NCBI RefSeq assembly: GCF_902833905.1 | Contig: NZ_CADFGP010000004.1 | Span: 62,001-126,000, forward strand | Direction of reading: 5' to 3' | DNA length: 64,000 bases | Origin: Paraburkholderia tuberum STM678 | Lineage (GTDB): Bacteria; Pseudomonadota; Gammaproteobacteria; Burkholderiales; Burkholderiaceae | Shown: positions 57,426-64,000 of the stretch, piece after piece | How positions within the stretch are numbered: the first letter of the stretch is position 1 | How the letters are laid out: the number at the start of each line of letters is the position of its first letter | Notes under the pieces: model-generated | Databases searched by the model: none | What the model saw: the letters and a program-made list of their open reading frames with translations, nothing else | What the model was told of the DNA's origin: nothing | Translations under genes and position numbers: made by a program

Positions 57426-60400
57426 ATGACCGCCTTCCTCTGCACCGCCACACCTGCTGCCAAATTGCAGCAGAATCAAGACATTTCGCTCACCATGCAG
57501 CGCGCGATCGAACATCATCGCCAGCAGGAATATGAGGAGGCGGCCGCGCGCTATGCCTCTGTCCTGGAGGCCGCGAGCGATCACCCCGACGCGCACTACC
57601 ACCTCGGCGTGCTGCTCATGCAAACGGGGCGGCCCTCCGAAGCAGTGCCGCATTTCGAGGCGGCGCTTGGGCAGATGCCGAAAAATGGGCAGATCTGGGT
57701 CTACTACATCAACGCCCTCGTCGCCAGCCAGCAGACCGAGGCGGCGCGCGTCGTGCTCGACCTCGCGCGGCATCAAGGCCTGCCCGAGGCGGCCGTCCAG
57801 ATGCTGCACGCGCGCATCAGTGGGGAAGAAGCGCCGCTCCCGGCCACGCCGGAGCCCGAGGCTGCGACCGCTCCCGCTCCCCAGGCTGATGCGAGCGGGA
57901 GCGACTCGCGCCCCCCTGCGGCATCCGATACGGACGAGCGCGTGAAGCTCGATACGCGCCGCGCAAGCCTCAAGGAGATGCGCCAGCTCCAGCATCTCTT
58001 CAACAGCGGGAAATTCGAAGCGGCGCTGAATGTGTCCCGCCGCCTGACGCATCAATATCCGTCGCATGGCGAATGCTGGTACGAACTTGGGCGTGTCCTG
58101 CAACGCACGGGCCGCTACAACGAGTCCGTCGAGGCAGCCGAGCACGCCGCCCGCTTGCTGCCCAACTTCATTGCCGCCCGGACGATGCTGACTGACGGGC
58201 TGATCACCACCCGCCAGTATCAGCAAGCCGAAACGCATTGCCGCCAAGCGCTCGAAAAATATCCCGAAAGCGCCGTGCTACATCGCAACCTGGGTACCGC
58301 CTTACAGGAGATGGGCCGGTACGCCGAGGGGATCGTCCATCTCCGCCGTGCCGTGGAACTGGCGCCGAACGACGCCCTCGAGTACGACGCGCTTGCCCTC
58401 TTGTTGCTCAAGCATGGTCTGTACGACGAAGCCGAAACCGCCTTCCGCCGTGCGCTCGAACTGGCACCGATGCAGGCGATAACCCACAGCAACCTGCTGT
58501 TCACCCTGATGCACAAGCCCGATCTGGACGCGCTCAGCGCATTCGCGGAGTTCCGCGAGTTTGCAGCGCGCCACGAAGCGCCGCTGCGTGCGCGTCGGCC
58601 CCGGCACACCAATGACCGCGATCCGTCGCGGCGCCTGCGAGTCGGTTTTGTTTCCGGCGATCTGCTCGGTCACCCGGTTGCGTATTTCTTCCTGTCGGTG
58701 CTAGAGCATCTGGCGCTCGATTCGAGTCTGTCACTGCACATCTATTCGAACTACGCGGTGACCGACGGCTTCACCGAGCAGATTCGTGCGCATGCGCAGA
58801 CGTGGAGCGAAATCTTCGGCATGAGCGACGACGCAGTCGTGCAGAAGATCCGCGACGACGGCATCGATATCCTCATCGACCTGTCCGGCCATACCGGCCG
58901 CAACCGGCTCGTGGCCTTCGCGCACAAGCCGGCGCCGGTCCAGGCGAGCTGGATCGGCAATCCGGCCACGACGGGCCTGGATGCCGTCGACTATTACCTG
59001 TCGGACCGTTTTGTCACGCCGCTCGAACAATTCGAGCGCCAGTTCTCGGAAAAGCTCGTGTTCCTGCCGGCGCTCGCGCCGTTCAAGCCGCACCCGCAAG
59101 CGCCGGACGTCAACGAGTTACCTGCCCTGAAAAACGGCTTCATCACGTTCGGCAGCTTCAGCCGCATCGTCAAGATCGGGCCTGAAGTCGTGGCGCTCTG
59201 GGCACGCGTGCTGCGCGAGGTACCGGATTCGCGCATGGTCATCGGCGCGATTACGGCACGGGAGCAGATGGACAAGCTGACCGGGCTGTTCGCGAGCGAA
59301 GGGATCGACTTGAGCCGTATCAGTTTTCTGCAGCGCGGGAATGTCTCGACTTACCTGCAGCAGCACAATCTGATCGACGTCTGTCTCGACACGTTGCCCT
59401 TCGGCAATTCGACCACGACCATGCAAGCGTTGTGGATGGGCGTGCCCACCATGACCCTGCCCGGCGTTTCGATGGCGAGCCGCGGCAGCACGGGGTGGCT
59501 CTCGCACCTCGGGCTCGACTCAGCCTTCGTTGCGCAGGACAAGGACGACTTCGTGCGCAAGTGCGCCGCGCTGGCCGCCGACCCCGAAGCGCTCGCGGTA
59601 GTGCGCGGCGAGCTGCGCGAGTACTGCAGACAGTCGGTCCTGATCGACGCCGGCGCGATCTCCAACGCCGCCTCGCGCGCGTTTCGCACCATGTGGCAGC
59701 GGTGGTGCGACGGACTGGAGCCTGAGCATTTCGAGGTTCTGGCGCATGTCAGCAATGCGCACACCGCCGTGGACAACCCAGCAGGCCTGTCGCCCGAGCA
59801 GCGCGCCGCGCTGGCCGGTGAATTCGTCGATACGCTCACGCTCCTGCTCGACAAGCAGCAGTTTGCCGAGGCCGAAGCTGTAGCCCGCCAGTTCACCACG
59901 CTCTTGCCAGAAATCGGCAAGGCATGGCACATGCTGGCGACGTCGCTACTGCAGCAAGGGAAACCCTTTGAGGCACTGGAGCCTTTGCGCAAGGCCAATA
60001 CTCTGCTGCCGAACGACAGGAACATCCGCCAGGAACTGAGCCGAGTCTCACAATACGTGAGCGATCTTGAGCGCATCGCGCCGGTCGACCGGGCTGAGCC
60101 AGCGAGCGAGCTGGCAGCGCTCAGGGCGGATAGCCGGCAATACCGGCATCCAGTCGGCGCCCTGATCGCCAACGTGCCGGTTCTGATCCCGACCTTTAAC
60201 AACGTCACATATCTGCGCCGGATGGTGTCGCAGCTCCAAGGCAGAGGATTGCGCAATCTCATCGTCGTGGACAACGCATCGAGCGCCCCCGGTATGCTCG
60301 ACTACCTCGCCAGCATCCAGGATACGGTGAGCGTCGCACGGCTCGACCACAATGTCGGGCCGCGCGCGTTCTTGCTTTCAGACGTCATCTATCACCGGCT

Positions 60401-60860
60401 GCCGGACATTTTCTGCATTACCGATCCCGATCTCGAACTGAATCCCGAGTTGCCCGATACTTTCCTGTTCGACCTGATAGACGCCACGGAAGCTTTGAAA
60501 ATCGGCAAGGCCGGCTTTGCTCTCGACATCTCGCAACCCGCGCTGATGGACGAGAAAGCACTCTCCATCATGCAGTCGGACGGCGTGAAGAACTATGGGC
60601 TGATCGACTGGGAAGCACGCTTCTGGCAACAGCAGATCGCGGCGGGCGCCAACGGTGACCCGATCTTTCGCGCGCCGATCGATACGACCTTTGCGGTCTA
60701 CAACAAGCGGTACTTCCGCCGCGAAACTCATCTGGCTGCGGTGCGTTTCGGTGGACGGTACACGTGCAGGCATCTGCCCTGGTACAAGGACAACGGACTG
60801 GATGCTGCGGAGGATCAGTACTACCGCAAACACCAGGCATGGTCCACGTTCCTGAAGTGA
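57426..60860 (+). CDS. TPR - GT41 (O-GlcNAc transferase-like) - GT2 multidomain protein
   Basis: About 1144 aa, cytosolic. N-terminal TPRs (about 25-105 and 190-370) lead to a SPINDLY/OGT-type GT41 catalytic domain (about 395-760: RLRVGFVSGDLLGHPVAYFF, LIDLSGHTGRNRL, PVQASWIGNPATTGLDAVDY, SFSRIVKIGPEV, TTTMQALWMGVPTMTLPG). A second short TPR block (about 790-880) precedes a GT2-like C-terminus (LIPTFNNVTYLRRMV, IVVDNASS, FCITDPDLELNPE). Probably glycosylates flagellin. The start is uncertain: TTG 57402, ATG 57426 or ATG 57495, none with a good ribosome site. Confidence 0.85.
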   Translation: MTAFLCTATPAAKLQQNQDISLTMQRAIEHHRQQEYEEAAARYASVLEAASDHPDAHYHLGVLLMQTGRPSEAVPHFEAALGQMPKNGQIWVYYINALVASQQTEAARVVLDLARHQGLPEAAVQMLHARISGEEAPLPATPEPEAATAPAPQADASGSDSRPPAASDTDERVKLDTRRASLKEMRQLQHLFNSGKFEAALNVSRRLTHQYPSHGECWYELGRVLQRTGRYNESVEAAEHAARLLPNFIAARTMLTDGLITTRQYQQAETHCRQALEKYPESAVLHRNLGTALQEMGRYAEGIVHLRRAVELAPNDALEYDALALLLLKHGLYDEAETAFRRALELAPMQAITHSNLLFTLMHKPDLDALSAFAEFREFAARHEAPLRARRPRHTNDRDPSRRLRVGFVSGDLLGHPVAYFFLSVLEHLALDSSLSLHIYSNYAVTDGFTEQIRAHAQTWSEIFGMSDDAVVQKIRDDGIDILIDLSGHTGRNRLVAFAHKPAPVQASWIGNPATTGLDAVDYYLSDRFVTPLEQFERQFSEKLVFLPALAPFKPHPQAPDVNELPALKNGFITFGSFSRIVKIGPEVVALWARVLREVPDSRMVIGAITAREQMDKLTGLFASEGIDLSRISFLQRGNVSTYLQQHNLIDVCLDTLPFGNSTTTMQALWMGVPTMTLPGVSMASRGSTGWLSHLGLDSAFVAQDKDDFVRKCAALAADPEALAVVRGELREYCRQSVLIDAGAISNAASRAFRTMWQRWCDGLEPEHFEVLAHVSNAHTAVDNPAGLSPEQRAALAGEFVDTLTLLLDKQQFAEAEAVARQFTTLLPEIGKAWHMLATSLLQQGKPFEALEPLRKANTLLPNDRNIRQELSRVSQYVSDLERIAPVDRAEPASELAALRADSRQYRHPVGALIANVPVLIPTFNNVTYLRRMVSQLQGRGLRNLIVVDNASSAPGMLDYLASIQDTVSVARLDHNVGPRAFLLSDVIYHRLPDIFCITDPDLELNPELPDTFLFDLIDATEALKIGKAGFALDISQPALMDEKALSIMQSDGVKNYGLIDWEARFWQQQIAAGANGDPIFRAPIDTTFAVYNKRYFRRETHLAAVRFGGRYTCRHLPWYKDNGLDAAEDQYYRKHQAWSTFLK

Positions 60861-61014
60861 CCATTGCGCCTGGTCGGTCAACTAAAGCTTTGTTGCGGGC
60901 ACGTGGGGTAGAGCAGTAGTTCAGGCGACAGACTATCGGCGGTGCTAATGCATGGTATCCCGTAGCCATGGGCGTGCACTCAATGAGGGCCAACTAGCCA
61001 ACTTCTCCCGCACC

Positions 61015-61215
61015 CGCTCGACCACCTCTTCCGCCAGAGCTGCGCGAGCAATGCGACCGCCGGCAACGACCGGTTTGCGTCGTTGTGATGTTGCGGCTTG
61101 CCCCGCCAAACGAGACCGACGCGCAATTCCGGCAGCAGCGCATCGAGCAGCGCGAGAATGTGTCGAGGAGCTGGGGTGCGTGGCAGCGGCGCTACGACCA
61201 AGGGGCTGAGCGGGC
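61015..61215 (-). pseudogene. Glycosyltransferase remnant
   Basis: About 65 codons (LRVGLVWRGKPQHHNDANRSL) closely matching the C-terminal domain of the TPR glycosyltransferase at 51154 (HRVGLVWKGNPKHHND). No start, no TPRs and no C-terminus remain. A decayed paralogue. Confidence 0.7.
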
Positions 61216-61372
61216 GCTTTGGGAGCGCGCTTGAAAAATATGCGCTGTGCGGCTGCGCTTGCGGGGAGGCTGGTGTGCCTGGCGGCGTGTGCCAGCCTCT
61301 CGCCCACACCAGGGATTGATGTATTGGAAGAGCGACAGGTTCTGCGCGGACGAGAAGGTTTTCTGCGACGCC

Positions 61373-61800
61373 TCCGCCTACCGAAGCCAGGATCGTGACC
61401 ACGTTCGAGTACGAGTTGGAGAGCCGCGCCTCGCCCGTCGTGAGCGCGTTATCGAACGCCGCCGTACCCGCAGGCGTGTTGCCTGTTGGCGCTCGCATTG
61501 CCGGGCGTCACGCTGAACGCGTCGCCGTCCTTCGGGCGTACTCGAGATCGGGACGCTCAAGACGGAGCCGGCCACAATTACCGAGACGTCTGTGTACGTG
61601 CCTAACGTGCCCTTGCCCTGATTGGACGAGCCGGCCGCGGCGAGGTAGGCGGAGCCGTCTGCCTGCACGCTCTGGATCTGGAACAGCGTCTGACCGTTGT
61701 CGATGATCGTGATCTGCCGCGGGACCGACACCTGCACGTCGCGCGTGCCCGCGTCGCGGTTGTTCGTGACGCTGCCGCCGGCGGCATTCGTGAACACCAG
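61373..61800 (-). pseudogene. flgL (hook-filament junction protein) remnant
   Basis: Pieces in three frames line up with the middle and end of FlgL: FTNAAGGSVTNNRDAGTRDVQVSV, then DAFSVTPGNASA, then GTAAFDNALTTGEARLSNSYSNVVTILASVGG. At least two frameshifts and loss of the N-terminus make it non-functional. An intact flgL must exist elsewhere for motility. The rest of 60861-62003 shows no intact gene. Confidence 0.7.
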
Positions 61801-62003
61801 CGGTGTTCTGAATAAACTTGAGGCGCGCGCAAACTATTGCGCCATCTTTTGCGCCACGCATCGACCGCGTTCAAGCGCGAGGCGTGCGGCGTAGCCTTCG
61901 TGCCCGGGGCTGCAACGTAGTGCGAGGCGGCGTATGCTCAACGGTCCCGGGTTTGCCCGGCCATTTCCCGCATTGCGTTCGCCCACTCATACCTGGAGCC
62001 ATC

Positions 62004-62945
62004 ATGGAACTACGCAGGATCGGCACTTCCTCGTTGCAGGTCGCCCCGCTCATGTTCGGCGGCAACGTATTCGGCTGGACGGCCGATGAAGCCACCTCTT
62101 TCTCGATCCTCGACGCGTTCGTTGAAGCCGGACTCAATTTCATCGACACCGCCGATGTCTACTCGGCCTGGGTGCCCGGCAACCAGGGCGGCGAGTCGGA
62201 GACGATCCTCGGCAAGTGGTTCCATCAGAGCGGCAAGCGCGAGCGGATCGTGCTTGCGACCAAGGTGTCGAAGCATCCGCAGCGCAAGGGGCTATCGGCC
62301 GCAAATATCCAGGCGGCGGTCGAAGACTCGCTGCGCCGCCTGCAAACCGATTACATCGACGTCTATTTCTCCCACGACGACGACACCGCGACGCCGCTCG
62401 CCGAAACGCTCGGTGCGTATCAGAAGCTGATCGAGGCGGGCAAGGTGCGCGTGATCGGCGCGTCTAACTATAGTGGCGCGCGCGTCGAGGAAGCGCTCGC
62501 GGTATCGCGCGAGCACGGGCTGCCCGGGTATCAGTTGCTGCAGCCCGAATACAACCTGTACGACCGCGCGCAATACGAGAGCGACAGCGAGCCGGTGGCG
62601 CTCGCGAATCATCTCGGCGTGGTCGTTTATTACAGCCTCGCGAGCGGGTTCCTGTCAGGCAAATACCGCAGCGAGGCCGATCTGGCCGGCAAGGCGCGCG
62701 GGAGCCGGGTCGAAAAATACCTGAACGGGCGCGGCTTGCGGATTCTCGGCGCGCTCGACCGCGTCGCGCAACGGCACGGCAGCACGCCGGCCGCGATCGC
62801 GCTTGCATGGCTGATCGCGCGCCCGAGCGTTACGGCCCCTATTGCGAGCGCAACCTCGGTCCAGCAGTTGAAGAGCCTGGTCGCGGCCGTCCAGCTATCC
62901 CTCTCCGCCGACGATATTCGTGAGCTGGACGAAGCGAGCGCCTGA
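62004..62945 (+). CDS. Aldo/keto reductase
   Basis: NADPH-dependent (beta/alpha)8 oxidoreductase, 313 aa. Asp and Tyr of the catalytic tetrad lie in FIDTADVYSAW, Lys in VLATKVSK, His in YFSHDDD. The end carries the cofactor block PIASATSVQQLKSLVAA. Similar to the YajO/general-stress aldo-keto reductase group; substrate unknown. The ATG at 62004 follows CTGGAGCC; the longer open frame upstream crosses decayed DNA and is rejected. Confidence 0.9.
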   Translation: MELRRIGTSSLQVAPLMFGGNVFGWTADEATSFSILDAFVEAGLNFIDTADVYSAWVPGNQGGESETILGKWFHQSGKRERIVLATKVSKHPQRKGLSAANIQAAVEDSLRRLQTDYIDVYFSHDDDTATPLAETLGAYQKLIEAGKVRVIGASNYSGARVEEALAVSREHGLPGYQLLQPEYNLYDRAQYESDSEPVALANHLGVVVYYSLASGFLSGKYRSEADLAGKARGSRVEKYLNGRGLRILGALDRVAQRHGSTPAAIALAWLIARPSVTAPIASATSVQQLKSLVAAVQLSLSADDIRELDEASA

Positions 62946-63363
62946 TAAGGCAAACACCTCGGCCGCCAACGCGGCGGCGATCCGCGCCAGGGAATAGCCT
63001 GGCGCAATCGGTAAACCCCTGGTAGGATGGAGAGTTTCCTGATATGATCGGGAGTGAATTGAGATCTTTGCCTGTTTCGTCAGTGTTCTTCGTTGATGAA
63101 AGGTTGGCGAAACGGCAACTGACGCGGCTTTTGCATTACGTCTGTCCGCGTTCCGCGGTGAACTCCCCACCTCTCTTTTCCGGCCTCCGTGGCCGCTTTG
63201 CCTCTCGCTTCATTCGTGGTTTGGCCGGGGTTGTTTATCAGCCTCGCGTTTGCCTGTTACTGGCCATGAATCGGAGCGACCGGAGGGCCGGCGCGTGAGT
63301 GGTGACCTGAGCGGTCACCGCCATGCAATTAAACCCGTATCTAGTGATTGAGTTAGGAATTAC
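62946..63363. other. rpsU upstream region
   Basis: 418 bases without a convincing gene; it should hold the rpsU promoter and a long leader. One frame (63044-63298) lacks conserved sequence and a ribosome site. Confidence 0.4.
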
Positions 63364-63576
63364 ATGACGACGATTCTTCTGAAGGAAAACGAGCCGTTCG
63401 AAGTGGCAATTCGCCGCTTTCGTCGCGCAATCGAAAAGAATGGCCTGATCGCTGAACTGCGTGAACGCCAGTCGTACGAAAAGCCGACCACGGCTCGCAA
63501 GCGCAAGAAGGCAGCAGCTGTTAAGCGCCTGCACAAGCGTCTGCGCAGCCAGATGCTGCCGAAAAAGCTGCACTAA
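63364..63576 (+). CDS. rpsU: 30S ribosomal protein S21
   Basis: 70 aa, basic; small-subunit protein that helps mRNA and anti-Shine-Dalgarno contact. [20 protein letters not shown] and the Lys/Arg-rich end are diagnostic. AGGAA lies before the ATG. It is not followed here by the usual dnaG/rpoD partners, so it may be one of several rpsU copies. A terminator follows. Confidence 0.95.
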   Translation: MTTILLKENEPFEVAIRRFRRAIEKNGLIAELRERQSYEKPTTARKRKKAAAVKRLHKRLRSQMLPKKLH

Positions 63577-63597
63577 ACACGCTTTTTAGATACGCCG

Positions 63598-63637
63598 AAC
63601 GGCGGTGTGGGCTTCGAAAGAAGCCACATCGCCGTTT
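63598..63637 (+). terminator. rpsU terminator
   Basis: AACGGCG.TGTGG.CTTC / GAAG.CCACA.CGCCGTT long stem with GAAA loop and TTTT. Also usable from the minus strand. Confidence 0.88.
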
Positions 63638-63690
63638 TGCTTTCATAGCGTCGGATTTTGCCCCTGCGTGCAGCCGTTACGCCGCGCTCC

Positions 63691-64000
63691 TCAGCCGCTC
63701 GGCCGACAGCCTGAACTCGCGCGCGATCGAGCCAGCCGGTCGTGCCACTCCCATGTGCCGAACACGTCGTGCACGTTTTGCAGGCAACTGAGCAAAGCGA
63801 TGGTCACCGGGTCGTATACGTTGATGCGGGCGCGAAGCAGCGCTTTTTTCAGCGCGGCCAAGCCGACATCCATGTAAGCGGGCACTTCGGCCGGTGGCTT
63901 GCCGATGAAGCGCACCGGAACGCCTTCCATTGCGGTCATGTAATCGCGCGGCTTGATCAGATTGCCGACCGGGCAGCCGCCGCAATAGCCGCGGTAGGCG
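63691..64000 (-). CDS. Unknown protein, 5' part outside window
   Basis: At least 102 C-terminal residues; the frame stays open to the window edge past the ATG at 63939. The edge part has paired cysteines (GYCGGCPVGNLI), perhaps metal-binding, followed by VPVRFIGKPPAEVPAYMDVGL and the conserved-looking NVHDVFGTWEWHDRLARSRA. No family recognised. Converges on rpsU. Confidence 0.65.
   Translation of the reverse strand, partial: AYRGYCGGCPVGNLIKPRDYMTAMEGVPVRFIGKPPAEVPAYMDVGLAALKKALLRARINVYDPVTIALLSCLQNVHDVFGTWEWHDRLARSRASSGCRPSG

Noticed and set aside
61818..62003. 62-residue N-terminal extension of the aldo/keto reductase
   Set aside because: Runs through decayed flgL-side DNA, is Arg/Cys-rich and unlike the family; the ATG at 62004 has a ribosome site.

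Overview
The window looks like part of the main chromosome of a Burkholderia/Paraburkholderia-type betaproteobacterium. The evidence is high G+C with strong codon bias, an atpIBEFHAGDC operon with beta-proteobacterial subunit sequences, a trifunctional PutA, a gcvTHP operon behind a tandem glycine riboswitch, and a single-flagellin locus with glycosyltransferases. The genus is inferred from remembered protein similarity, not from a search.

Layout. 1-7.7 kb: F1Fo ATP synthase operon, ending in a strong terminator. 7.7-17.5 kb: acyl-CoA synthetase, a gene-poor stretch, a periplasmic PheC-like protein, hemE, priA, a YeiH-family exporter and a small membrane protein. 17.7-23 kb: putA with a readable promoter and self-operator, then a branched-chain amino-acid binding protein. 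23-33 kb, leftward: a ThDP enzyme, sdaA, an alginate-lyase-like protein, gcvP, gcvH and gcvT, with promoter and riboswitch visible. Glycine cleavage and serine deamination form one glycine-to-serine-to-pyruvate block. 33-38 kb: lipoprotein, YdgJ-like dehydrogenase, rep helicase and a dihaem cytochrome c.

38.3-50.8 kb is a genomic island inserted in the 3' part of tRNA-Arg(CCG). Its ends are a 46-bp direct repeat with 2 mismatches (38318-38363 and 50757-50802). It is a collapsed P2-like prophage: a broken integrase fused to a primase remnant, a gene D remnant, a frameshifted terminase and an intact portal gene. It also carries a BrnT/BrnA toxin-antitoxin pair. Right beside the portal gene, where P2-like phages typically carry anti-phage cargo, lie a two-gene DUF262 + HEPN-like cassette, a methyltransferase with a candidate restriction nuclease, and two unrecognised genes. 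This cargo is the best candidate for an undescribed system here.

51-61.8 kb is a flagellar filament locus. It holds a TPR/glycosyltransferase protein, fliC behind a sigma-28 promoter, fliD, fliT and a very large TPR-GT41-GT2 protein, followed by degraded flgL and glycosyltransferase remnants. The window closes with an aldo/keto reductase, rpsU and a partial unknown gene.
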